The notes under the pieces: model-generated
Database searches by the model: none
What the model saw: only the letters and a program-made list of their open reading frames with translations
What the model was told of the DNA's origin: nothing
Part shown: positions 27,400-35,632 of the stretch, in pieces
Layout: each line of letters starts with the position of its first letter
Numbering within the stretch: the stretch's first letter is position 1
Origin: Brevibacterium antiquum CNRZ 918
Lineage (GTDB): Bacteria > Actinomycetota > Actinomycetes > Actinomycetales > Brevibacteriaceae
Assembly: GCF_900169145.1 (NCBI RefSeq)
Contig: NZ_FXZD01000005.1
Span: forward strand, 1-64,000
DNA length: 64,000 bases
Direction: 5' to 3'
Made by a program: the position numbers and the translations under genes

Positions 27400-28350
27400 G
27401 TGGGAAAACGCATGTTGTACACTTTCGCCACCCTGACGGGAACGGCCGTCGGTGTCGGCGCATCGGCCGTTGGTCTCCTCCGCCACCAGGCAGGCGCGCT
27501 CCGCAAGGCATTCGACGATGACGCACAGCGCACATATTCCACCTTCGCCGAGGCGGTCGCTCCCCCACGCGGCTACGATGACGATGATTCCGCCGCGCTG
27601 GCGATCATCGGCGACTCCTGGCTCTGTGGAATCGATGTCGACGACCCAGCGTTGGCTCCTCCGAAACTCATCGCCCGGGGGCTTGGCCGCATCCTCGGCA
27701 CCACCGTTCGCGTCCAATCAGCTGCACGACCCTCAACCCTGTCCGAGGATCTGCCGCGCCAAGTCGATGAGATTCTGCGCTCCGCCTGGCTCTCGCGGCA
27801 GCTCTCCGAATCCTGGACCCAACAGCGTCGATTCGCGATCATCTCCATCGGTACCGGCGACATCATCCACCCGATTCACGGCACCATCGGCATCCCCGTA
27901 CTCAACCAGGCGATCAATCGACTCCAGAGGGAGGGCAGGTACACGGTGTTCGTTCTGGTCTGCCCCAACCTCGGCGGCCTTCCGGGGCTGCGGGATCCAC
28001 TCAAGACCTCCTTGCGACGGACTTCGCGTGTGCTCGCCGGTTCACAGTGGCTGGCCGCTCTGGCTGCCCGCGCCACCCCGTTGCGGGCCACCGGTTCACT
28101 GAGTGGGACCACGCGAAAATCATTGCTCAATGAATCCGGGCGCTTCCCCAGCACCCTGGGCTATGCCCAGTTGTCCTCGACCGTTCTCGCAGCGATCGCC
28201 GATCGCATCGAGGCTCCCATCGAAGTCGATCGCAGCCTCGACATACCGGAAAAGGGCGAAGTCGCCCGCAGGCCCGCCCCTGCACCGCAGTCGGAGACGG
28301 AACCTGAGGCAGACCCCGACCCTGCCCTCGCAGCTGAGGCAGCCCCGTGA
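27400..28350 (+). CDS. SGNH-hydrolase-like protein lacking catalytic residues
   Basis: This 316-aa protein starts at the GTG at 27400, supported by GGAGGGAG. In-frame ATGs at 27373 and 27376 lack such a site. An N-terminal hydrophobic stretch is followed by IIGDSWLCG with the nucleophile-position S73. The usual GxND block is GTGD (151-154), so the oxyanion Asn is replaced by Gly. The usual D-x-x-HP near the C-terminus is NESGRFPSTLGYA, with neither Asp nor His. It looks like an SGNH fold that has lost hydrolase chemistry, or has diverged strongly. A Pro/Glu-rich tail ends the protein. It overlaps maf by 4 bp (GTGA) and is probably co-translated with it. Confidence 0.75.
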   Translation: MGKRMLYTFATLTGTAVGVGASAVGLLRHQAGALRKAFDDDAQRTYSTFAEAVAPPRGYDDDDSAALAIIGDSWLCGIDVDDPALAPPKLIARGLGRILGTTVRVQSAARPSTLSEDLPRQVDEILRSAWLSRQLSESWTQQRRFAIISIGTGDIIHPIHGTIGIPVLNQAINRLQREGRYTVFVLVCPNLGGLPGLRDPLKTSLRRTSRVLAGSQWLAALAARATPLRATGSLSGTTRKSLLNESGRFPSTLGYAQLSSTVLAAIADRIEAPIEVDRSLDIPEKGEVARRPAPAPQSETEPEADPDPALAAEAAP

Positions 28351-29015
28351 TCCCTGTCGTCCTGGCCTCACAGTCCCCGGCCCGCCGACAGGTCCTCACC
28401 GCATCGGGAATCGACCCGATCATCATCGTCTCCGAAGTCGACGAACCCGCCATCGAAGCAACCTTCGAGGGCACCGTTGCGGATCTCACCACGGCACTGT
28501 CCGAGGCGAAGTCGCGTGCCGTCGTCGACCGTGTGCTCGCCTCCCCTCCGGCACAGCTGGACACAGCGGATACGGCGGTGATCATCGCCGGGGATTCGCT
28601 GCTCGAGCATGATGGCCAAGCGATCGGCAAACCTGGAACGGCCGAACGTACGCGCGAGGTGTGGGCGGACATAGCCGGGGCGTGGACCGCTCTGCACTCG
28701 GGGCACACGCTCGCCGTGCTCAAACGCGCGGACACGTCGGCAGCGAACTTCGAACTCGTCGACATCCGCTCGAAGCGATCGACGACCTCGGTGCTCATCG
28801 GCGAACCCACTCCTGAAGAGCTCGAAGCATACATCGCGACCGAGGAGCCCTTCCACGTGGCCGGTGCACTGACCATCGACGGGTACGGCGGAGCATTTGT
28901 CGAACGACTTGTAGGCGACCATCTCACCGTCCTCGGTCTCAGCCTCCCTGTGGTCCGTGATTTGGTTCGCGACGCGGGCCTGTTCTGGCCCGATCTGTGG
29001 TCACCACGGGCGTAG
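28347..29015 (+). CDS. maf: Maf-like nucleotide pyrophosphatase
   Basis: This 222-aa Maf/Ham1-fold protein hydrolyses non-canonical or excess nucleoside triphosphates (dTTP/UTP/CTP-type). The N-terminal signature VVLASQSPARRQVLTASGI, the central IIAGDSLLEHDGQAIGKP and a C-terminal AGALTIDGYGGAFVERLVGD match the family. The start GTG overlaps the stop of the SGNH-like gene. It stands just before an acyl-CoA carboxylase alpha-chain gene, as in mycobacteria (Rv3282 near accA3, from memory). Confidence 0.93.
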   Translation: MIPVVLASQSPARRQVLTASGIDPIIIVSEVDEPAIEATFEGTVADLTTALSEAKSRAVVDRVLASPPAQLDTADTAVIIAGDSLLEHDGQAIGKPGTAERTREVWADIAGAWTALHSGHTLAVLKRADTSAANFELVDIRSKRSTTSVLIGEPTPEELEAYIATEEPFHVAGALTIDGYGGAFVERLVGDHLTVLGLSLPVVRDLVRDAGLFWPDLWSPRA

Positions 29016-29138
29016 AATCGCTGAGAGCACACGGACACGCCCGAAGGCATGTAAGTTTTCGGCCGAAGTTTTTAGCTCTCACCTACAAACGCTTGGCGTA
29101 GATCTCTAAATTGTTCTGTGATCATACAAAGGAGCGCC

Positions 29139-30947
29139 ATGACCACAGTTCTCCCCGAACAGTCGCCTGCACCGTTGCACACCCGCGTCCCCACAGCTGC
29201 TGTGCGCCGCGTCCTCATCGCCAACCGCGGTGAGATCGCACTGCGCATCATCCGGGCGGCCCACGACCTCGGTGTCAAGGCCATCGCCATCTATACCCGC
29301 GCCGACTCGGACGCCGATTTCGTGCAGCTGGCCGACGACGCATGGCTCCTCGAAGGAGCCGGCCCTGGGGAGACCTATCTCGACATCGGCAAGATCCTTG
29401 CCCTGGCCAAACGCTCAGGCGCCGATGCGATCCACCCCGGCTACGGCTATCTGGCCGAGAACGCACTGTTCGCTCAGGCCGTGATTGACGCCGGCCTGAC
29501 CTGGATCGGTCCTCCCCCGTCCGCGATCGAGCTCCTTGGTGACAAGTCCGGTGCTCGCGAAGTCGCAGAGGCCGTTTCTGCTCCGGTCGCCCCCGGTTCC
29601 GACGGCGCCGTCGCAGATCTGACAGAGGCCGCCGAGGTGGCCCAGCGGATCGGTTATCCAGTCGTCATCAAGGCAGTGCATGGCGGCGGCGGGCGTGGAT
29701 TTCGCGCCTGTGCCGCAGCCGAAGACCTCGAGACCGCCTACGCTGCAGCAACCCGGGAAGCACTCAGCGCCTTCGGACGCGGAGAATGCCTCATCGAGAA
29801 GCAGATTGTGCGCCCGCGCCACATCGAGACCCAGTGCCTCGCCGATGCCCACGGGAACGTGCACGTCCTCTCCACCCGCGACTGCACGCTGCAGCGCCGG
29901 AATCAGAAGATCGTCGAGGAGGCTCCGGCGCCGTTCCTCACCTCCGCTCAAGAAGGACTCATCACCGAAGCCTCCATCCGCGTTCTCGCCCATGTCGGCT
30001 ATGTAGGTGCGGCCACATGCGAATTCCTTTTGGGCACGGACGGCACGATCATCTTCATGGAGGCCAACGCGCGGATCCAGGTCGAGCACACCGTGACAGA
30101 AGAGGTCACGGGAGTCGACCTCGTCGCCTGGCAGCTGCGCATCGCCTCGGGAGAGCACCTGCCGGAGGCGTTCCCGCCGGTCCGTGGTCACTCGATCCAA
30201 TTTCGGATCAATGCCGAAGACCCCACGACTTATTTCCCCGCCACAGGCATGGTGAAGAACCACCGGGCTCCAGCCGGGCCAGGCGTGCGCCTGGACTCGG
30301 GCATCGGCGAAGGCAGCATCGTGGGCACCGACTTCGATCCGATGCTGGCCAAGCTCATCATCACTGGAGCCGACAGGAAGCAGGCTTTGGCGCGCGCTCG
30401 ACGGGCCTTGGACGAGTACCGCATCGAGGGCGTATCGACTCTGCTTCCCCTCCACCGCGTCCTCGTCGCACAGAAGGCCTTCGCCCAGGACTTCGAGGTC
30501 TGGACCAATTGGCTCGAAACCACTTTCGTCAATCCACTCACCGACCCGCAACCAGGAGATCAGATGAGCACAGCAACCGACAGTTTCAGTGTTGTGGTCG
30601 AGGTCGATGGCCGTCGGATGACCGTCTCGGTCCCCAAGGACGTCATCGCCGACCTCGGGCATGTCCCCAGCCCGAGTGTGCCGCGCCGCAAACGCGGCCT
30701 CAGCCGCAAGGGAGCTCAGCTGGCCGACGATTCGAACTCGCTCAACGCGCCCATGCAGGGCACGATCGTGTCCGTGACCGTCGCTGCCGGTGACACGGTC
30801 GAAGCCGGCGACACGCTGGCCGTGATCGAGGCGATGAAGATGGAGCAGCCGCTCAAGGCCGGTCATTCGGGAACCGTCGCCGAGGTGCTCGTCGACTCCG
30901 GTGTCTCGGTGAAGTCCGGCGAGCCGATCGTCCGTTTCGCCGCCTGA
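29139..30947 (+). CDS. accA3: acyl-CoA carboxylase alpha subunit (biotin carboxylase + BCCP)
   Basis: This 602-aa protein carries biotin carboxylase and biotin carboxyl carrier domains. Together with a beta subunit it makes malonyl-CoA or methylmalonyl-CoA for fatty-acid synthesis. RVLIANRGEIALRIIRAA begins the BC domain at about 25, then HGGGGRGFRAC (ATP grasp loop) and FMEANARIQVEHTVTE. The C-terminal carrier has the biotinyl Lys K567 in VIEAMKMEQPL. ATG at 29139 follows AAAGGAG. No beta or epsilon subunit is in the window, so it pairs with a product encoded elsewhere, as is usual for actinobacterial AccA3. The symbol is by analogy. Confidence 0.93.
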   Translation: MTTVLPEQSPAPLHTRVPTAAVRRVLIANRGEIALRIIRAAHDLGVKAIAIYTRADSDADFVQLADDAWLLEGAGPGETYLDIGKILALAKRSGADAIHPGYGYLAENALFAQAVIDAGLTWIGPPPSAIELLGDKSGAREVAEAVSAPVAPGSDGAVADLTEAAEVAQRIGYPVVIKAVHGGGGRGFRACAAAEDLETAYAAATREALSAFGRGECLIEKQIVRPRHIETQCLADAHGNVHVLSTRDCTLQRRNQKIVEEAPAPFLTSAQEGLITEASIRVLAHVGYVGAATCEFLLGTDGTIIFMEANARIQVEHTVTEEVTGVDLVAWQLRIASGEHLPEAFPPVRGHSIQFRINAEDPTTYFPATGMVKNHRAPAGPGVRLDSGIGEGSIVGTDFDPMLAKLIITGADRKQALARARRALDEYRIEGVSTLLPLHRVLVAQKAFAQDFEVWTNWLETTFVNPLTDPQPGDQMSTATDSFSVVVEVDGRRMTVSVPKDVIADLGHVPSPSVPRRKRGLSRKGAQLADDSNSLNAPMQGTIVSVTVAAGDTVEAGDTLAVIEAMKMEQPLKAGHSGTVAEVLVDSGVSVKSGEPIVRFAA

Positions 30948-30974
30948 GTCGGCCTTTCGTCGCCTGAGTCAGCT

Positions 30975-32255
30975 TCAGGAGAGCAGATCCCTGATCTGTG
31001 TCTCGAGGTAATCGGATTCGGCATCATTCCCCGGGCAGTCCAGTGCCCTCCTGAAGGCCGCCCCTGCAAGTTCGGGCATGCCCAACTCCCTGAGGGTGAG
31101 GGCCCGTGCGATGTGGAACGGGCGATATCCCTCCAACCCTGGTTCTGCAGCCAAATCCTCGAGCGCAGTGAGCCCGTCCTCAGGGCCCTTCGCCTTCCCC
31201 CTGGCCACGGCCCGGTTCAGCTCCACCACGGGGCCAGGCTCCATCCTCGAGAGGATGCCGTAGAGGACAAGGATCTGCTCCCAGTCGGTGTCCGAATAGG
31301 TGGCCGCTTCTGCGTGCAGTGCCGCAATAGTGGCTTGCACTGTGTAGGGGCCAGCCTCTGGTTCACCCGCGGCGGTGAGCGCCAGTCCCAGCCCTTCGGC
31401 GATGTGCCTCGAATCCCACAGCCTGCGATCCTGCTCGGCCAAAGGCACAGGTGCCCCTGCAGAGTCGATGCGTGCCTCGGCTCGCGCACCCGTGAGCAGC
31501 AACAACGACAGCAGGCCTCTGGCCTCCGTCTCTTGGGGCAGCAGCGTCACGGCCAATGCAATTGCCTCCCGCTGCATATCGATACGGCTGTGGGCGCCAC
31601 CGGTCGTTGGTGTGAACCCCTGTGTGAAGATGAGATAGACAACCCGCAGGACCCCGGGAAGGCGCTCGTGCAACTGCTCCGCTGTGGGTGTGCCAAAAGG
31701 TACTCCCGTCGTGGTGATCCTTTTCTTGGCTCTGACGATCCGCTGCTGCATGGTCGCCGTATCCACGAGGAATACTGCTGCCACCTCAGCTGTACTCAGA
31801 CCGGCCAGGAAGCGCAGGATGAGAGCGATCTTCTCCCGTTCCTTCAACGTCGGGTGTGAGCAGGTGAAGAACAGGCTCAGGCGTTCGTCGGGAATGCTCA
31901 CCGAGCTCAGCTCTTCGCCGAGGCGGCCCGCGTGGTTCAAGTGATCACCACTGCAGACTTCAGATTCGATTCGAAGTCTGGCAAGTTGGCGTGCCTTCAC
32001 CGCATCAGAGCGGATGATGTCGAGCGCTCGATTCTTCGCAGCCGTCATCAGCCATGCCTGTGGATTCTGCGGGATACCCCGCTTGGTCCACGTTTCCAAG
32101 GCGCGCACCATTGCCTCTTGGAGGACGTCGGCGGCTAGGTCGAGATCATGAAATTTTGCTGCCAGAGCTGCAAGCAGTCGCCCACGGTCCTCGACATCGA
32201 TTGTGTGGAGGATCCGGGCGACCGCCGACTGCTCGGCATTGTCTGCAGAGAACAT
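30975..32255 (-). CDS. ECF sigma factor with C-terminal DUF6596 extension
   Basis: This 426-aa ECF-type sigma factor has sigma-2 (LLAALAAKFHDLDLAADVLQ, then NPQAWLMTAAKNRALDIIR) and sigma-4 (LSLFFTCSHPTLKEREKIAL, then AEVAAVFLVDTATMQQRIVRA). A 200-residue helical C-terminal region of the DUF6596 type, found in the ECF42 group, follows. There is no anti-sigma gene. Such sigma factors are paired with a YCII/DGPF protein, and here the YCII gene sits directly upstream with TGATG stop-start overlap. The C-terminal extension probably regulates activity. Targets are unknown. Confidence 0.93.
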   Translation of the reverse strand: MFSADNAEQSAVARILHTIDVEDRGRLLAALAAKFHDLDLAADVLQEAMVRALETWTKRGIPQNPQAWLMTAAKNRALDIIRSDAVKARQLARLRIESEVCSGDHLNHAGRLGEELSSVSIPDERLSLFFTCSHPTLKEREKIALILRFLAGLSTAEVAAVFLVDTATMQQRIVRAKKRITTTGVPFGTPTAEQLHERLPGVLRVVYLIFTQGFTPTTGGAHSRIDMQREAIALAVTLLPQETEARGLLSLLLLTGARAEARIDSAGAPVPLAEQDRRLWDSRHIAEGLGLALTAAGEPEAGPYTVQATIAALHAEAATYSDTDWEQILVLYGILSRMEPGPVVELNRAVARGKAKGPEDGLTALEDLAAEPGLEGYRPFHIARALTLRELGMPELAGAAFRRALDCPGNDAESDYLETQIRDLLS

Positions 32256-32596
32256 CAGTAATCGGCGAGGGGCCGTATCTCGATGTGTCCCAGAGTGGAG
32301 GCCGGGCTCTTCTCTGCCCACGCGATCGCCTCGTCAATACCTGCGACCTCGATGATGTAGCTTCCGCCGACGAAGTCACCGCCTTCTGCGAACGGTCCTG
32401 ACGTGACTACAGTTTCCGCGAATTGAGTACTGACTCGCACACCAGTGTCAGGGCCTTCGAGGGAGAAGCCTCCGACAACGATGCCCGCCGCATTGATCTC
32501 CTCGTCGAAGGCCATGAACTCGCTGGGATCAGGTCCCTCGTCCGCACCGCATTCGGCATCGGCGACATTTCCCATGAGCAGAAGTGCATACTTCAT
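32255..32596 (-). CDS. YCII-related (DGPF) protein
   Basis: This 113-aa YCII-domain protein starts MKYALLLMGN and has the core VVTSGPFAEGGDFVGGSYII, where DGPF-type proteins carry their conserved GPFAE patch. It ends LGHIEIRPLADY. ATG follows GGGAGAG. It is the first gene of a two-gene unit with the ECF42-type sigma factor, their codons overlapping by one base. The role is unproven. Family members are thought to be target or cofactor proteins of the sigma factor. Confidence 0.92.
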   Translation of the reverse strand: MKYALLLMGNVADAECGADEGPDPSEFMAFDEEINAAGIVVGGFSLEGPDTGVRVSTQFAETVVTSGPFAEGGDFVGGSYIIEVAGIDEAIAWAEKSPASTLGHIEIRPLADY

Positions 32597-32714
32597 TTCT
32601 CTCTCCCTACATCAAAGGTGCGCCGACATCTGCCGGGCACGTCAAGCGAAGGCGCCTGACACCATACTGACGGGTGAAGGATACCGATATCGACAGCTCG
32701 GAGAGAGAAATCTT

Positions 32715-34133
32715 CTATAGGTGGCGGTGCAGCCGCCGTGATGCCTCGGTCAGGGATCCACTCACCGACGGGTACACGACGAACGAGGCGGAGAGCTGAT
32801 CGACTGTCAGACGGTTCTCCACGGCCATGGTGATCGGCAGGATGAGCTCGCTGGCACGAGGGCCGACGATGACTCCGCCCAGAATCGAACCCGAACCTCG
32901 GCGGGCGAAGAGCTTGACGAAGCCGTCCTTGATGCCCAGCATCTTGGCGCGAGGATTCGTGTCCAGAGGCAGCATCACCGTATCGATGTCCGTCGAGTTC
33001 TCCAGATAGTCGGACTGGGTGAAGCCGACGGTTGCGATCTCAGGGGCCGTGAACACGTTTGATGCCACGTGACGAAGCTTCAGCGGCTGCACGGCATCGC
33101 CGAGCGCATGGAACATCGCAATCCGCCCCTGCATAGCGGCCACGGACGCCAGGGGAAACACACCGGTGCAGTCTCCTGCCGCGTAGACGCCGGAGCGGGA
33201 GGTGCGCGAGACACCGTCGACCTTGATATGACCGGACTCCTTGACCTTGACCTTCGCGGCACTCAGACCCAGGTTTTCGGTATTCGGGATGGAACCGACC
33301 GCCATCAGACAGTGCGAACCTTCGACCCGGCGCCCATCGGACAGGGTCACCTCCACACCGTTCTCGGTGCGCTTGACCGAGTCGGCACGCGACCGGGAGA
33401 GGACGTTCATCCCCTTATTGCGGAAAACGAACTCCAATACGTCGGCGGCATCCTCGTCCTGACCCGGCAGGACCTTCTCACGGGAGGAGACCAGAGTGAC
33501 CTTCGTTCCCAGCGCACGGTAGGCGGATGCGAACTCAGCACCGGTGACACCGGAACCGACGACGATGAGGTGTTCGGGCAGCTCATCGAGGCCGTAGAGC
33601 TGTGTCCATGTCAGGATTCGCTCCCCGTCCGGCTTCGCCGAGTCGAGTTCACGAGGATGAGAGCCCACCGACAGGAGGATCGTCGAGGCCTCGAGGGTGT
33701 ACTCCGTGCCGCCGTCTTCGACGACATCGACGTGGTCACGGTCAGCCAGGGTCGCAGTCCCCTGGATCACCTTGACGCCGGAGCGGATGAGACCTTCGTA
33801 GATGTCGTTGGCCTGAGCGTCGGCCAGGGACAGGATGCGCTTGTTGACGGCCTTGAGGTCTGCGGTGACCGTATCGCCGTCATCGCCCTCGCTGCCGTGG
33901 ATACGGATGCCCATGCTCTCAGAGCGGCAGATCTCTTCCATCATCTCGGCCGTGGCAATGAGTGATTTCGACGGTACGACGTCGGTGATGACGGCGGCCC
34001 CACCACAACGGTTGCGCTCGATGAGCATCACATCCGCGCCCAATTGGGCGGCAACCAGTGCGGCCTCGTATCCGCCCGGGCCACCACCGATGATGACGAC
34101 TCGATCTGCAGTGGATTCAGTTTCAGTGTTCAC
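32715..34133 (-). CDS. lpdA: NAD(P)H:quinone reductase LpdA-type flavoprotein
   Basis: This 472-aa protein of the pyridine nucleotide-disulfide oxidoreductase fold has FAD-binding VVIIGGGPGGYEAALVA (about 12-28), NAD-binding LIVVGSGVTGAEFASAY and FAD-binding SGVYAAGDCTGV. The redox dithiol (CLNVGC in true dihydrolipoamide dehydrogenases) is replaced by CGGAAVITDVVPSK, leaving one cysteine. The C-terminal His-Glu pair is replaced by SGSLTEASRRL. This matches mycobacterial LpdA (Rv3303c), a quinone reductase, rather than an E3 component. It starts at ATG 34133, and a gamma-carbonic anhydrase gene lies 130 bp upstream. Confidence 0.9.
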   Translation of the reverse strand: MNTETESTADRVVIIGGGPGGYEAALVAAQLGADVMLIERNRCGGAAVITDVVPSKSLIATAEMMEEICRSESMGIRIHGSEGDDGDTVTADLKAVNKRILSLADAQANDIYEGLIRSGVKVIQGTATLADRDHVDVVEDGGTEYTLEASTILLSVGSHPRELDSAKPDGERILTWTQLYGLDELPEHLIVVGSGVTGAEFASAYRALGTKVTLVSSREKVLPGQDEDAADVLEFVFRNKGMNVLSRSRADSVKRTENGVEVTLSDGRRVEGSHCLMAVGSIPNTENLGLSAAKVKVKESGHIKVDGVSRTSRSGVYAAGDCTGVFPLASVAAMQGRIAMFHALGDAVQPLKLRHVASNVFTAPEIATVGFTQSDYLENSTDIDTVMLPLDTNPRAKMLGIKDGFVKLFARRGSGSILGGVIVGPRASELILPITMAVENRLTVDQLSASFVVYPSVSGSLTEASRRLHRHL

Positions 34134-34263
34134 AGTGCAATTCTCTCAAATAGTGGACGACAGGGCGAATGGGCGCTGCGGTTCTGAAAACGACTGCGGA
34201 ACAGCATCGAAAAGGCCATTCGATGTATCTGCGGCTTCCAGACGCCTCAGAGCCGGAGACACC

Positions 34264-34818
34264 TCAGAGCCCATCGACGATTTCGGCAGTATCCCGATGG
34301 AGCGCCGACAGACGCAGGTACGACTGCGCGTTCTGGCGTACCTTCTCCACTCCTTCGTCCGTCATCTCCCGACGGACCTTGGCCGGGACTCCTGCCACCA
34401 GCGACCGGGGCGCGATCTCGGTGCCCTCGAGGACGATCGCACCTGCGGCGACAAGCGACTCGGAGCCCACGTGGGCATCGTTGAGGACGGTGGCGTGCAT
34501 GCCGATGAGGACGTCGTCGTCAACCACTGCCCCATGAACAAGAGCCTGATGGCCGATGGAGACTCGCGAACCGATGACGACGGGTTTGCCCTCATCAGTG
34601 TGCATGACCGTGTTGTCCTGCACATTCGAGTCCTCGCCGATGGTGATCGGGGCGGCTTCTGCGCGAAGCACGCAGCCGTAGAAGATGCTGGCCCCCTTCT
34701 TCACCCTCACGTCCCCGACCAGGGTGGCACCGGCGGCGATGAACGCATCGGGATCGATCTGAGGGGTGTGCCCACCAACCGAGATGATGCGGGCATGGGA
34801 CAGATTGTCCGTTGTCAT
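34264..34818 (-). CDS. gamma-carbonic anhydrase family protein
   Basis: This 184-aa left-handed beta-helix protein has hexapeptide turns: FIAAGATLVGDVRVKKGASI, then ITIGEDSNVQDNTVMH. The metal-ligand region is visible as VMHTDEG and IGHQALVHGAVV, providing three histidines. A C-terminal helix (EGVEKVRQNAQSYLRLSAL) completes the fold. It may be a true gamma-carbonic anhydrase or a YrdA/PaaY-like member, as family members vary in activity. It is transcribed towards lpdA and divergent from whiB1 across 360 bp. Confidence 0.92.
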   Translation of the reverse strand: MTTDNLSHARIISVGGHTPQIDPDAFIAAGATLVGDVRVKKGASIFYGCVLRAEAAPITIGEDSNVQDNTVMHTDEGKPVVIGSRVSIGHQALVHGAVVDDDVLIGMHATVLNDAHVGSESLVAAGAIVLEGTEIAPRSLVAGVPAKVRREMTDEGVEKVRQNAQSYLRLSALHRDTAEIVDGL

Positions 34819-35178
34819 GAGTCCTCCACTGGTTCAGGTTGCGATTCGGTTCTCGTATTCGACTGAGCCGGCGGCGATGTGGGTTTGCCGCGCAGATGAC
34901 CAGTCGCTTCATCGCCAGTCTAACCGTGAACCTGCCGCACCTTGGAGGAAGAATCCATCATGATGTCGTCGTTGCCTGGTGCCACGAGAAGGAAGTGAAG
35001 TGGACGAATTTGCATCAAGGGGCCCATAGCAGGACAATGAGGAAAATATTTGTCAGAAATTTCACACTGCATTACCCTTGTGTGCCCAAAACGGTTATGT
35101 GAACCTTGGGTAAGAGAGTTGCGCGCCTGGAATCTAGGTGTCGTACACCGCGTTCACCTAATTCGTCGAAAGGTCACC
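34819..35178. other. 360-bp gene-free divergent region upstream of whiB1
   Basis: No open frame with coding character is visible. The segment from 35040 to 35110 is AT-rich. It contains the inverted pair CACAC (near 35070) and GTGTG (near 35087), which could be an operator. The whiB1 ATG has the ribosome site AAAGG. A long leader for whiB1 is likely, but I cannot place its promoter with confidence. Confidence 0.5.
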
Positions 35179-35427
35179 ATGGATTGGCGACATCGTGCAG
35201 CATGCCTCAATGAGGATCCGGAACTGTTCTTCCCGATCGGAAACACCGGTCCCGCCCTGCTTCAGATCGAAGAGGCTAAGACTGTATGCCGCCGCTGTGA
35301 AGTAGTCGAGACCTGCCTGCAGTGGGCCCTGGAATCCGGTCAGGATGCTGGCGTCTGGGGCGGCCTCAGCGAGGATGAGCGCCGGGCGCTCAAACGTCGC
35401 GCCGCACGTGCCCGCCGCGCTGGCTGA
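35179..35427 (+). CDS. whiB1: WhiB-family [4Fe-4S] regulator WhiB1
   Basis: This 82-aa Wbl protein has the four cluster ligands C9, C37, C40 and C46 (RRCEVVETCLQW), the GVWGG beta-turn, and a basic C-terminus KRRAARARRAG for DNA binding. Spacing equals that of mycobacterial WhiB1, an essential nitric-oxide-responsive regulator that binds the primary sigma factor. ATG at 35179 follows GAAAGG. The frame upstream to 35050 is not coding-like. The next gene, on the opposite strand, is pdtaS, the same pairing as Rv3219-Rv3220c. Confidence 0.96.
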   Translation: MDWRHRAACLNEDPELFFPIGNTGPALLQIEEAKTVCRRCEVVETCLQWALESGQDAGVWGGLSEDERRALKRRAARARRAG

Positions 35428-35460
35428 GACCTTCAGCGGCTGGAGACAGTCGGTCGCACG

Positions 35461-35513
35461 TTGAGTCCCTTGCTCGGAATACGAGATCTTCGCATTTCGA
35501 GCAAGGGACTCAA
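35461..35513. terminator. perfect 16-bp hairpin after whiB1
   Basis: TTGAGTCCCTTGCTCG pairs perfectly with its complement at 35498-35513 around a 21-nt loop, 34 bp after the whiB1 stop. It separates whiB1 from the convergent pdtaS. There is no U-tract, so an RNA-stability or Rho-related role is possible. Confidence 0.55.
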
Positions 35514-35527
35514 TCGTGTCCGCGCAC

Positions 35528-35547
35528 GTCCGTGTTCCTCGGAACAC
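35528..35547. terminator. second small hairpin between whiB1 and pdtaS
   Basis: CCGTGTTCC and GGAACACGG form a perfect 9-bp stem separated by 2 nt, just after the larger hairpin. Confidence 0.45.
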
Positions 35548-35632
35548 GGCGCACTCTTCATGCCACAGCGCGCCATTCGTGCAGCAACGCGCCATCCATA
35601 CCGCCGCATGGTTCAGCGGCGACGGTGCAGAA

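Noticed and set aside
29045-29075. Short palindrome and T-rich stretch after maf as a terminator
   Set aside because: The stem TTCGG/CCGAA is only 5 bp and the T-run is interrupted, so it is too weak to call.
35065-35095. CACAC/GTGTG pair upstream of whiB1 as a Crp site
   Set aside because: The half-sites are in the wrong order and spacing for the Crp consensus known upstream of mycobacterial whiB1, so I only mention it in the gene-free region.
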